Part shown: piece by piece, positions 1-5,720 of the stretch
How the letters are laid out: each line of letters starts with the position of its first letter
Position numbering within the stretch: the first letter of the stretch is position 1
Assembly (NCBI GenBank): GCA_003446605.1
Contig: DMDF01000141.1
Coordinates: 1 to 9,797, forward strand
Direction of reading: 5' to 3'
DNA length: 9,797 nucleotides
Source: Anaerolineaceae bacterium
GTDB taxonomy: Bacteria; Chloroflexota; Anaerolineae; Anaerolineales; Anaerolineaceae
Program-made: the position numbers and the translations under genes
Notes under the pieces: model-generated
What the model was told of the DNA's origin: nothing
The model's database searches: none
Seen by the model: only the letters and a program-made list of their open reading frames with translations

Positions 1-669
1 AATTGTTTTAATGATAGAAGGTTCTCTTTTCCCTTTCTCGTCTAAATGCAGCATCATCTCAATTTCTGTAACTAACTTATCTGCCCCATCCCTATCTGCT
101 TTATTAACTACAAATATATCTCCAATTTCCATAATTCCTGCTTTTATCACCTGAATATCATCCCCCATACCAGGCATCACTACTAATAAAACAATATCAG
201 AAACCTTAATTACTTCAATTTCTGATTGCCCCACCCCTACTGTCTCAATAAAAATAATGTCCTTTCCCATAGCATCCATTATTTTTACTATAGCCTGAGT
301 TGACCGTGATAATCCTCCCAGGTGACCCCTGGTACCAATACTCCGGATAAAAACATCCTTATCGGTAGAAAGGTCTTGCATCCTTATCCGATCACCCAGT
401 ATAGCACCTCCCGAAAAGGGGCTACTCGGATCAATAGCAATAATACCAATCTTTTTATCTATTTTTCTTAGATATTTGGTTAGTCGGTCAGTAATAGTAC
501 TTTTACCTGAACCAGGAGGCCCGGTAATACCAATAACAATTGCCTTGCCACAATAGGGATGTAACTCTTTTAAAATATCTTGAGCATGTTGAAAATCGTT
601 TTCTACCATAGTTATAACTTTTGCAACTGCCCTGGTATCACCCTGACGTATTCTTTCACTCAAATTCAC
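1..669 (-). CDS. meaB: MeaB/ArgK family GTPase, methylmalonyl-CoA mutase chaperone (3' end beyond window)
   Basis: G3E-family P-loop GTPase that protects and reactivates B12-dependent methylmalonyl-CoA mutase. The 223 visible codons read open from a GTG at 669-667 to the window edge, so the C-terminus is missing. Visible motifs are Walker A GPPGSGKST (residues about 50-58), a switch region RSIGTRGHLGGLS (about 109-121), ETVGVGQSE (about 142-150), which is characteristic of the MeaB/ArgK family in place of the usual DxxG, and the guanine-specificity motif NKAD (about 189-192). The GTG start is chosen because an AGGAG ribosome site (679-683) lies 9 bases upstream. It begins 23 bases after the stop of the B12-binding mutase subunit, so the two are surely co-transcribed, as expected for a mutase and its chaperone. 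Codon use is AT-rich, unlike the genes from 1167 onward. The older name ArgK (arginine transport kinase) is a historical misassignment. Family assignment is very secure. Confidence 0.95.
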   Translation of the reverse strand, partial: MNLSERIRQGDTRAVAKVITMVENDFQHAQDILKELHPYCGKAIVIGITGPPGSGKSTITDRLTKYLRKIDKKIGIIAIDPSSPFSGGAILGDRIRMQDLSTDKDVFIRSIGTRGHLGGLSRSTQAIVKIMDAMGKDIIFIETVGVGQSEIEVIKVSDIVLLVVMPGMGDDIQVIKAGIMEIGDIFVVNKADRDGADKLVTEIEMMLHLDEKGKREPSIIKTI

Positions 670-692
670 GTTTAATTTCTCCTATTATATAA

Positions 693-1094
693 TTAGGCAA
701 TTTTAATATTTTCTTTTATAAATTCTACTATTTCTTTAATATCTGTTCCTGGAGTAAATATTTCTTTAATACCCATTTTTTTCAACTTTGCAATATCTTC
801 GGGAGGGATAATTCCACCGGCAATTACTAAAATATCAGTAGCTTTCTTATCCTCTAATAACTTTATTATTTTAGGAAATAGATACATATGTGCACCAGAA
901 AGAATACTAAGTCCAATCACGTTTACATCTTCCTGAATTGCTGACTCTACTATCTGTTCTGGAGTCTGTCTCAATCCAGTATAAATAACTTCCATCCCTG
1001 CATCGCGCAGTGCGCGTGCAATGATCTTGGCTCCACGATCATGCCCATCCAAGCCTGGTTTAGCAATCAAGACACGTATCATATTCTCTGTCAT
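693..1094 (-). CDS. Methylmalonyl-CoA mutase C-terminal, cobalamin-binding subunit
   Basis: Stand-alone B12-binding domain protein of 133 residues, the usual size for the small subunit of split methylmalonyl-CoA (or related acyl-CoA) mutases, which interconvert succinyl-CoA and methylmalonyl-CoA in propionate metabolism. The Rossmann-like fold signature is intact: D16-x-H18-x-x-G21, whose His is the lower axial cobalt ligand, then S63-x-L65 in LSILSG, then the GG pair at 93-94 in IAGGIIPP. The start has an AGAGG site (1100-1104) 5 bases upstream; a second Met at residue 5 is possible. It is the first gene of an operon with meaB. The large catalytic subunit is not in the window. It could lie past base 1, or the unit may serve a distantly encoded subunit. 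The sequence alone does not distinguish methylmalonyl-CoA from isobutyryl- or ethylmalonyl-CoA mutase small subunits. It is AT-rich compared with the divergent neighbour. Confidence 0.92.
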   Translation of the reverse strand: MTENMIRVLIAKPGLDGHDRGAKIIARALRDAGMEVIYTGLRQTPEQIVESAIQEDVNVIGLSILSGAHMYLFPKIIKLLEDKKATDILVIAGGIIPPEDIAKLKKMGIKEIFTPGTDIKEIVEFIKENIKIA

Positions 1095-1111
1095 AATTTC
1101 CTCTTAATCCA

Positions 1112-1149
1112 ATTATACTTGCGGTGACCCGCATGTTTTTCGTTATAAT
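1112..1149. promoter_or_regulatory. Back-to-back promoters with a central inverted repeat
   Basis: The short gap between the divergent mutase-subunit gene (minus) and the DUF3048 gene (plus) holds a perfect TATAAT on the plus strand at 1144-1149, 17 bases before the ATG at 1167. It also holds a TATAAT on the minus strand (1117-1112) at a near-mirror distance from the ATG at 1094. Between them lies TGCGGTGACCCGCA (1120-1133), two 5-base inverted arms around TGAC. The plus-strand -35 is poor (TTGCGG at 1119-1124 with a 19-base spacer) and no good minus-strand -35 is seen. The paired -10 boxes are directly visible; that the repeat is an operator is inference. Confidence 0.45.
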
Positions 1150-1166
1150 GCACCTGAGCAGAAGCG

Positions 1167-2336
1167 ATGAATAGCATAAAAAGAATTGTCTCAACCACCC
1201 TTTTAGTAACAATCCTGTTGGCTGGCTGCCAGGTGGGCAAGCAGACCCCAACCGTGGTCCCCCAACCGGTAAGCCTGCCCCAAAATTCAACGGTTGAATC
1301 TACTGCCATTGGTAGGAATACTGAACCTTCCCCAGAAATAGAATTTGAGATGGCACTTAATCCGCTTACCGGATTGCACGTCGCGGTTGAAACGTTGCAG
1401 CGGCGCCCGGTCATGGTCAAAGTATCCAACTATCCCCGTGAGGGTAGACCGCATGCCGGGCTCTCCTTCGCTGATATTGTCTTCGATTACTACATCGGTT
1501 ACGGCACCAATCGCTTCCTGGCGCTATATTACGGCAATGACAGCCCGCAGATCGGACCCGTGCGCTCCGGCAGATTGGTGGATGCGCAGCTGGTGCTGCT
1601 CTATCAGGGTATTTTGGGATACGGCAGCGCGGATGAGGATACGAGCGCCTACCTGGTGCAGGCGCTGGGCGAACGCGCCATTTCCTTCGAGGAAGCGCCC
1701 TGCCCGGCGTTCTGCGGGAAGGATACTCACAGTGTAATAGGAGTGTTTGGCAGCTCGGCTGATATCACGTCTTACGCTAAAGCCAACAACATTGATACTG
1801 GAGAAACCCCCACTCTGAATGGGATGGTATTTGACACCGTTATTCCGCGTGATGGGGTACCGGTGGATCAGATCAACATTCTCTTCAATTACTACAACCG
1901 TGCAGAATGGAGGTATGATAGCACCTCCGGTACCTATCTGCGCTGGATCGAGGAGATGGAAGGGGAAGAGGAAAATGGGGATTTTCACATGGTTCCGCTC
2001 ACCGATCGGGTGACCGGGCAGCAGCTGGCTTTCAATAACATCATCATCCTGTTCGCTCATTATATTGAAAACGCACCCAGCGAGCATGATGTTGAGCTGA
2101 TGAAAAACATCGAGGGCAAACGCGCAGTCTATTACCGCGATGGGCAGATGTTCGAGGGAATATGGAAGGTACCCAATGACGACACCCCCATCCAGTTCCT
2201 GGATGCAAAGGGAGCACCCTTTGCGCTAAAACCCGGCAACAGCTGGATCGTGCTGGCAGACGACAACTCCATCTTCAATCAAAAGCAGAGCGGTGCCTGG
2301 GAACTTTTCTTCCTGTTATCTCCCGCTCCAGAATAG
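1167..2336 (+). CDS. DUF3048 domain lipoprotein (YerB-like)
   Basis: Predicted surface lipoprotein of 389 residues. The N-terminus has Lys/Arg followed by a hydrophobic stretch and a lipobox LAGC with Cys21 as the acylation site. A Pro/Thr/Ser-rich linker (about 25-60) leads into the DUF3048 N-terminal domain: NPLTGL (about 66-71), RRPVMVKVSNYP (about 80-91), the ADIVFDYYIGYGTNRFLALYYG segment, and the hallmark GPVRSGR (131-137). The C-terminal half (about 230-385), including a Tyr/Trp-rich stretch and the ending GSWELFF-like block, matches the second DUF3048 domain. B. subtilis YerB is the named relative; the biochemical role of the family is not established, so I give none. The ATG lacks a strong ribosome site (only a GAAGCG-like stretch), and a TATAAT 17 bases upstream implies a very short leader. 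Composition is clearly more GC-rich than the preceding operon. Family call firm, function unknown. Confidence 0.9.
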   Translation: MNSIKRIVSTTLLVTILLAGCQVGKQTPTVVPQPVSLPQNSTVESTAIGRNTEPSPEIEFEMALNPLTGLHVAVETLQRRPVMVKVSNYPREGRPHAGLSFADIVFDYYIGYGTNRFLALYYGNDSPQIGPVRSGRLVDAQLVLLYQGILGYGSADEDTSAYLVQALGERAISFEEAPCPAFCGKDTHSVIGVFGSSADITSYAKANNIDTGETPTLNGMVFDTVIPRDGVPVDQINILFNYYNRAEWRYDSTSGTYLRWIEEMEGEEENGDFHMVPLTDRVTGQQLAFNNIIILFAHYIENAPSEHDVELMKNIEGKRAVYYRDGQMFEGIWKVPNDDTPIQFLDAKGAPFALKPGNSWIVLADDNSIFNQKQSGAWELFFLLSPAPE

Positions 2337-2373
2337 TTTGAGAACTCTCCCTTTCTTCTTATACATATCTTAT

Positions 2374-2401
2374 TTGTTATTTACGCAAGATTCGGTATAC
2401 T
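2374..2401 (+). promoter_or_regulatory. Candidate sigma-70-type promoter for the rhomboid gene
   Basis: TTGTTA (2374-2379, 4 of 6 matches to the -35 consensus), a 16-base spacer, and TATACT (2396-2401, 5 of 6 matches to the -10). They lie in an AT-rich gap and predict a leader of about 20-25 bases before the ATG at 2432. This suggests the rhomboid gene is transcribed separately from the lipoprotein gene. No convincing terminator is seen after 2336. Confidence 0.5.
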
Positions 2402-2431
2402 TTACCCAAAAGAGAAATTAAGAGTAGTTAA

Positions 2432-3133
2432 ATGATACCGATACGAGACAACCAACGCACGCGTACATTCCCAATTGTCAACTGGATTTTAATTATCATT
2501 AACATCCTTGCCTTTTCATTGGAATATTTTTTGCCTACCGATCAATCAAATTGGTTTGTCGGTACCTTTGCGCTCATCCCCGCACGGGTGAGTTTGAGCC
2601 ATCCGCTCAGCCTGCTGCCTTTTCTCACCCATATGTTCCTGCACGGCAGCTGGTATCATCTAATAAGCAACATGTGGTTCTTGATGATCTTTGGAGATAA
2701 TATTGAGGACCGCCTGGGATCCAAACGCTACCTGTTCTTTTATGTTTTAGGCGGCATCAGTGCCGGACTTCTGCAGTACTTATTCGCACCCACGCTCGCA
2801 GTGCCCACCCTGGGCGCCAGCGGAGCGATCGCGGCGGTGATGGGGGCTTACTTTGTGCTGTTTCCCACTTCACGTGTGGTTACTTTTATTCCGATCTTCT
2901 TTTTCGGCGGATTCGTTCGATTGCCAGCTATCGTTTATCTGGGTATCTGGTTTGTCATGCAGATATTCTCTGGCTTCAATTCCTTTGTGATCGGGTCAGG
3001 CACTGCCGCTGGTGGGGTTGCCTGGTGGGCGCATGTGGGCGGCTTCCTCTTCGGCATGCTATTCGTGCGCAGTTTTCAAAAAAAGACCCCGGCTTATTAT
3101 GTGGATGAAGGCGAGCGGTACACTCGTTATTAA
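2432..3133 (+). CDS. Rhomboid family intramembrane serine protease
   Basis: Six-helix membrane protein of 233 residues, a usual length for a minimal bacterial rhomboid, which cleaves transmembrane substrates within the bilayer. After a short N-terminal segment (IPIRDNQRTRTFP) comes helix 1 (about 17-31). The long loop and helix 2 contain HMFLHGSWYHLISNMWFL with H76 and N80 at the positions that help form the oxyanion hole. The nucleophile is S130 in GASG (128-131) and the general-base His is H201 in AHVGGFLFGMLF (200-211), followed by the small-residue GxxxG-type packing of the last helix. The Ser-His dyad is therefore intact. The soluble tail after about 213 is short. The ATG has only a weak AAGAG-like ribosome site upstream, but residues 3-13 match the usual start of the family. 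Substrate cannot be inferred from the neighbours. Confidence 0.95.
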   Translation: MIPIRDNQRTRTFPIVNWILIIINILAFSLEYFLPTDQSNWFVGTFALIPARVSLSHPLSLLPFLTHMFLHGSWYHLISNMWFLMIFGDNIEDRLGSKRYLFFYVLGGISAGLLQYLFAPTLAVPTLGASGAIAAVMGAYFVLFPTSRVVTFIPIFFFGGFVRLPAIVYLGIWFVMQIFSGFNSFVIGSGTAAGGVAWWAHVGGFLFGMLFVRSFQKKTPAYYVDEGERYTRY

Positions 3134-3161
3134 TAGAGTGCACATAACATACTACCCCACA

Positions 3162-3171
3162 AGCACGTGCT
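3162..3171. repeat. Perfect 10-base palindrome AGCACGTGCT
   Basis: The palindrome lies in the 74-base gap between the rhomboid stop and the GTG start at 3208. It has no T-run after it, so it is not a terminator. It could be a binding site upstream of the DUF6941-type gene, but a palindrome of this length can occur by chance. Confidence 0.25.
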
Positions 3172-3207
3172 GGCGAGATTGATAAGGTTGACAGGAGGGA
3201 ATGCATT

Positions 3208-3615
3208 GTGCCGAAAGTAAACTGGATGTATCTGTGTGACTACGCCTACAAGGATGTGGCAGGCAAGACCAGCATCATTGGCATGTTCACCGATATCAAC
3301 GTGCTGCAGTTCCCCAGCAAATACCAACAAATATTCACTATCCTGGAAGTTGAAAAGGCAGCCGACGAACAGTTCAAGCTGGAGGTAGCCATCTCCTCCC
3401 CATCAGAGCAGGAGATCACACAGAAGGTCGGGCGGGAGATTGGGGTGCAGTCGCCATCGCATAAGATCATCAAAATGACCATGATCTACGCTTTTTATGG
3501 CATCGAATTGGCAGAACCCGGGGAATATCATGTGCTACTCTTCCTGAATAACGACTGCATCCATTCCATCCCCTTCAGGGTACATCAACTGAAGGTGAAA
3601 AAGAAAGAAGAATAG
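3208..3615 (+). CDS. DUF6941-type small conserved protein
   Basis: Soluble protein of 135 residues, with no signal peptide or membrane segment. The opening KVNWMYLCDYAYKDVAGKTSIIGMFTDINVLQFP (residues 3-36) is the recognisable core of a small family I know as DUF6941, followed by alternating beta-strand-like stretches (EQFKLEVAIS, YHVLLFLNNDCIHSIPFRV) and a charged KKKEE tail. The strand pattern suggests a compact beta-sandwich; that is inference and no function is known to me. The start is GTG at 3208: an excellent AGGAGGG site (3193-3199) sits 8 bases upstream, whereas the nearer ATG at 3201 is in another frame and closes after six codons. It stands between two unrelated genes on the same strand, with gaps of 74 and 98 bases, so it is probably its own transcription unit. 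Family call moderate, gene reality high. Confidence 0.8.
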   Translation: MPKVNWMYLCDYAYKDVAGKTSIIGMFTDINVLQFPSKYQQIFTILEVEKAADEQFKLEVAISSPSEQEITQKVGREIGVQSPSHKIIKMTMIYAFYGIELAEPGEYHVLLFLNNDCIHSIPFRVHQLKVKKKEE

Positions 3616-3675
3616 AATAACAAGAAGGTTAGCCGTTATTAAATCTGTAAACAGTTCAAATAAATAGTCCGGTGA

Positions 3676-3681
3676 TATAAT
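3676..3681 (+). promoter_or_regulatory. -10 box TATAAT upstream of the 3714 gene
   Basis: A perfect TATAAT follows an AT-rich stretch and lies 32 bases before the ATG. The best -35 is TTCAAA (3655-3660) with a short 15-base spacer, so the promoter is only partly consensus. A strong GGGAGG site (3702-3707) lies between it and the start codon. Confidence 0.45.
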
Positions 3682-3713
3682 GTCGTCAGTGATACCTTTC
3701 AGGGAGGGAAGAC

Positions 3714-4250
3714 ATGAAGACTATTTTTACAAAAAAGAACATCCTGCTTATCGTCTTTATCGTTCTCGCCATTGTGGTCATTGCCATCCTTGTAATCAAG
3801 ACACCATCAAATAATGAGGAACAATTTACCAGACAGACAGCCGTGGCTACGGTTTTTGCGCCTACCGAACATCCACCAGTAGTTGAATTGCAATCCGCAC
3901 AGGCAGATCCCAAAACCCTCACTATTGTCCTCTCCCTTACTGGGTTAGAGCTGGTTGAGCAGCCACTTGACCTTGATACTGTTGTCTGTGATCCCTACAT
4001 TCAAACGGATGAACATGTTCAATTTACATCCTTTTATCGAGAAAGTGAATTTCCTGAAAAAATCGGTGACCCCATCATTATCACTTACCAATACGGCATG
4101 GATGCGGGTGAATTTAACGAATTAAATATTCGTTTGGATCTCACGATCGGTCCATGCGGTCCGGATCTGCAGGAAATGCTGGTGACACCTGCTCCTAAAA
4201 TTAACCTGGTTGCCAATTATGTGCTCAATTTTGTGGTTCCAATTGAATAG
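3714..4250 (+). CDS. Membrane-anchored extracytoplasmic protein of unknown function
   Basis: I do not recognise this 178-residue protein. It has a short basic N-terminus (MKTIFTKKN), one strong hydrophobic helix (about 9-28, ILLIVFIVLAIVVIAILVI) with no lipobox or clear signal-peptidase site, and then a soluble part, so it is best read as a single-pass protein with its C-terminus outside. A Thr/Pro/Glu-rich linker (about 30-58) leads to a domain rich in alternating hydrophobic strands (TLTIVLSLTGLELV, PIIITYQYGMD, LNIRLDLTIG, NYVLNFVVPI), which suggests a beta-sandwich. Two cysteines, C92 (VVCDPY) and C148 (GPCGPD), are the only ones and could form a disulfide outside the membrane. The ATG has a strong GGGAGG site 6 bases upstream. 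The gene is convergent with the minus-strand group, with only 30 bases between the stops. No catalytic motif was seen. Confidence 0.8.
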   Translation: MKTIFTKKNILLIVFIVLAIVVIAILVIKTPSNNEEQFTRQTAVATVFAPTEHPPVVELQSAQADPKTLTIVLSLTGLELVEQPLDLDTVVCDPYIQTDEHVQFTSFYRESEFPEKIGDPIIITYQYGMDAGEFNELNIRLDLTIGPCGPDLQEMLVTPAPKINLVANYVLNFVVPIE

Positions 4251-4280
4251 ACAATGACCTGTCAGCGTAGATCGAAGGAT

Positions 4281-4577
4281 TCACAGAGCCGATTTTATTA
4301 GTTCTACAAGTGCATTGCTTCCTTCGGCGGCGCTTTTCCAGAGGGCATAGAGCACATCATCACGGGTGAAGCCTGCTAATTTGAGCTGCTCCATGAAGAC
4401 CACACTATCGGTTGGGGTGAGGTCATGGGCTGCGATGATGGTTTTGGCGCTTTCTTGCTCGGCAAGGGTGAGCGCGCGGGCGTAATCGACACGCCCGGAG
4501 GCAGAAACCCCAATAACAGGCAAGCCAGCAGCCTTTAACTCCTTATGTAATTTTTCATGATTCACGCTTTGAGCCAT
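4281..4577 (-). CDS. Small phage-like protein, last gene of minus-strand remnant
   Basis: Protein of 98 residues. I take the ATG at 4577-4575 because a strong GGGGAGG site (4590-4584) lies 6 bases upstream; reading further back to an ATG at 4661 adds 28 residues with no ribosome site that look like non-coding sequence. The segment AAGLPVIGVSASGRVDYARALTLAEQESAKTIIAAHDLTPTD (16-57) resembles a pattern seen in short hypothetical proteins of phage tail and late regions (a Leu-Pro-Val-x-Gly-Val strand, then a Gly-Arg-x-Asp-Tyr turn and an Ala/Glu-rich helix). The C-terminal half is helical (about 60-98). The start overlaps the end of the upstream small ORF by 16 bases, typical of a packed phage operon. 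No enzymatic motif. Phage origin is a judgement from the pattern and packing, not from a match to a named family. Confidence 0.65.
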   Translation of the reverse strand: MAQSVNHEKLHKELKAAGLPVIGVSASGRVDYARALTLAEQESAKTIIAAHDLTPTDSVVFMEQLKLAGFTRDDVLYALWKSAAEGSNALVELIKSAL

Positions 4578-4759
4578 CCTATACCTCCCCATTGACTGCA
4601 TGACGTAGACAATATTGAAATTCTTGAACAGAAAGTCGAGGTACCTTCGGCAGAAGCCCACTCAACCAGCTGTAAATAATGATACCCGACCGGAATATAC
4701 TTGAAAAAGATGGAAAGAGCGGGAGGGATGAGCTTAGGTTTGATGGATTCCCAGTTCAT
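4562..4759 (-). CDS. Short ORF, probably degraded or truncated phage gene
   Basis: Reading frame of 65 residues starting at ATG 4759-4757, whose A is shared with the TGA stop of the upstream gene (TGATG), with a GGGAGAGG site (4773-4766) 6 bases ahead. The start therefore looks real and translationally coupled. Residues 1-33 (MNWESIKPKLIPPALSIFFK, then a Tyr-Ile-Pro turn) look like the beginning of a small phage protein. Residues 35-65 are Ser/Thr/Cys-rich and uncharacteristic, as if the original gene had been cut or frame-shifted at about 4660 and reads on through junction sequence. I cannot name the family. It could be an intact small gene, but truncation fits better with the abrupt change in character. 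Confidence 0.45.
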   Translation of the reverse strand: MNWESIKPKLIPPALSIFFKYIPVGYHYLQLVEWASAEGTSTFCSRISILSTSCSQWGGIGWLKA

Positions 4760-5106
4760 CACATACCTCTCCCAGCGCCTGAGAAAGCGCGGAGACGACC
4801 GAAGAGCTGTCGCCTTGCATGAAGTTCCTGCGTGCGCACCAGACCGGCTAGCCGGGTGGAAGCCAACCCCAGGGTAGAAAGAGCCTTGAACCAAGTCTCC
4901 GGATCCTCGCCTTTCTCGTTGGCAAGGTCGAACACGCGCCGGATGGTGACCCTGAGCAAGGCGATCTCGTCTTCAACCCCTTCCCGCAGGGCTACATCCA
5001 GGTCGTTGACCTCAAGCGGATTGAAGCGGCGCGAATAGAAGCAGCCATGCTTGAGGGCATTGGTATTGCCGGGTTGGGCGCCTGTTTTGCGCTTGGTACC
5101 TTCCAT
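4759..5106 (-). CDS. Phage-like protein with GNxNALKHG motif (possibly terminase-small-subunit-like)
   Basis: Protein of 115 residues from the ATG at 5106. The N-terminus KRKTGAQPGNTNALKHGCFYSRRF (5-28) carries the GNxNAxKHGxYS pattern common in small phage and prophage proteins, some annotated as terminase small subunits. The rest is helical and charged, with an Arg-rich end (ARRQLFGRLRAFSGAGRG) that could bind DNA. The start is uncertain: the frame stays open to an ATG at 5175, which has an AGAGG site 11 bases upstream, and there is another ATG at 5118. I prefer 5106 because the motif usually sits close to the N-terminus, although no ribosome site is visible there. It is the first gene of a three-gene minus-strand string joined by overlaps. 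No other packaging, capsid or tail genes follow, so this is at most a fragment of a prophage. Confidence 0.65.
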   Translation of the reverse strand: MEGTKRKTGAQPGNTNALKHGCFYSRRFNPLEVNDLDVALREGVEDEIALLRVTIRRVFDLANEKGEDPETWFKALSTLGLASTRLAGLVRTQELHARRQLFGRLRAFSGAGRGM

Positions 5107-5198
5107 ATTGCTTTTCATTTGTCTAATGTAGATCTGGCTGGTCCCGGCGGGGGGAGGGTGGACTGCCGCGCGCATTGCGGGATTTTCCTCTGGGAGTG

Positions 5199-5329
5199 TT
5201 GAGCCTTCCCCCTCACCGGGCTGCTGGGAGTGTGTATTGCTCCACCAGCGCTATAGAAACTATGTTCTATGTCTAGATAATAGGGAAAGATGTAAGGAAA
5301 AGATAGATGTCAAGACAGGAAGGTTTTAA
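5199..5329 (+). repeat. Diverged direct repeat, copy A
   Basis: The stretch aligns with 6159-6288 in the same orientation. Shared blocks include TTGAG at the start, CCTCAYCGGGCTG, GGGAG, TCCACYAG, TAYGTTCTATG, a GATAGGG-like purine block and ACAGGAAGGKTTTA near the end. The first 60 bases align without gaps and a few short indels follow. By eye roughly two thirds to three quarters of bases match. Homology stops at the outer edges. Copy A also contains ATAGAA and TTCTAT as inverted arms around a 6-base loop (about 5253-5270). It contains no complete gene; one frame is open for about 24 codons in a row in A and longer in B. Confidence 0.65.
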
Positions 5330-5386
5330 GGAACCAGTCCACGAAATGAATATGTGAAGTTCGAATCAGGTCGACTAGAATTGACT

Positions 5387-5433
5387 TTTATACACCAATT
5401 GACGTGTATAAAGCATGTGTATATAATACACAT
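5387..5433 (+). promoter_or_regulatory. Toxin-antitoxin promoter with two inverted-repeat operators
   Basis: Near-consensus promoter: TTGACG (5399-5404), 17-base spacer, TATAAT (5422-5427). Operator 1 is TTTATACAC (5387-5395) and GTGTATAAA (5404-5412), perfect 9-base arms around 8 bases, overlapping the -35. Operator 2 is ATGTGTATATAATACACAT (5415-5433), perfect 8-base arms around 3 bases, embedding the -10. Both are built from the same half-site GTGTAT/ATACAC. The layout strongly suggests autorepression by the ribbon-helix-helix antitoxin, alone or with the toxin bound. Confidence 0.8.
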
Positions 5434-5453
5434 AGAAGAACAAGAACCTCAAA

Positions 5454-5460
5454 AAGGAGG
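5454..5460 (+). promoter_or_regulatory. Strong ribosome binding site AAGGAGG of the antitoxin gene
   Basis: An ideal Shine-Dalgarno sequence lies 5 bases before the ATG at 5466 and fixes that start. The toxin gene has no comparable site and depends on the overlapping stop-start, which favours antitoxin over toxin synthesis. Confidence 0.8.
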
Positions 5461-5465
5461 TTGAA

Positions 5466-5720
5466 ATGGTATTAACAAAAGAAAGAAAAAACGCGCGTTT
5501 CAATATAACCATCACCGAATCACAGAAGCACTATGTCGAAAAAGAAGCAAAAAAAATGGGTACCTCCCCATCCGGTTTTCTGCGTGAACTGATCGAAGAA
5601 CACCAGGAAAAAAGCAAGGACGAACAATTGAAAAAAGCCGCCGAGCTGCTGGCAGAAGATTACCGCAACGACAAAGAATTGACCACCTTTACTGCGATCG
5701 ATGGAGATCCTTTCTTATGA
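5466..5720 (+). CDS. Ribbon-helix-helix antitoxin (MazE-like, CopG-type)
   Basis: Antitoxin and autorepressor of 84 residues. The N-terminal part is a ribbon-helix-helix DNA-binding fold: a basic strand NARFNITIT (9-17), helix ESQKHYVEKEAKKM (18-31), the turn GTSPSGF (32-38), and second helix LRELIEEHQEK (39-49). A charged helix (50-66) and a flexible acidic/hydrophobic tail DYRNDKELTTFTAIDGDPFL (65-84) follow. A tail of this type is what MazE-family antitoxins lay into the toxin groove. The gene overlaps the toxin gene by 4 bases (ATGA), the standard arrangement for co-translated pairs with the antitoxin first. Tandem inverted repeats across its promoter are the expected binding sites. The antitoxin family is clear; the exact subfamily is not. 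Confidence 0.88.
   Translation: MVLTKERKNARFNITITESQKHYVEKEAKKMGTSPSGFLRELIEEHQEKSKDEQLKKAAELLAEDYRNDKELTTFTAIDGDPFL

Larger units (their letters stand above)
5107..5465. other. Gene-free stretch before the toxin-antitoxin operon
   Basis: About 360 bases without a supported gene. From 5107 to 5198 it holds a GC-rich leader in front of the minus-strand remnant, where a longer N-terminus from 5175 is possible. From 5199 to about 5329 it holds copy A of the diverged repeat. From 5330 to 5380 I see nothing definite. From 5387 onward it holds the operators and promoter of the toxin-antitoxin operon. No RNA gene was recognised. Confidence 0.6.

Noticed and set aside
1524..2087. Long open frame on the minus strand opposite the DUF3048 gene.
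   Set aside because: The opposite frame encodes a full, recognisable lipoprotein family; the minus-strand product has no family resemblance.
3616..3640. AATAAC...GTTATT inverted arms after the DUF6941-type gene as a terminator.
   Set aside because: Only six AT-rich pairs around a 13-base loop and no T-run follows.
4578..4661. Longer N-terminus for the 98-residue phage-like protein.
   Set aside because: The extra 28 residues have no ribosome site and unusual composition, whereas the internal ATG has a strong GGGGAGG site at good spacing.
5357..5377. GTTCGAATC resembles a tRNA T-loop or a tRNA-derived attachment site.
   Set aside because: The flanking bases do not pair as a T-stem and no other tRNA arm is present nearby.
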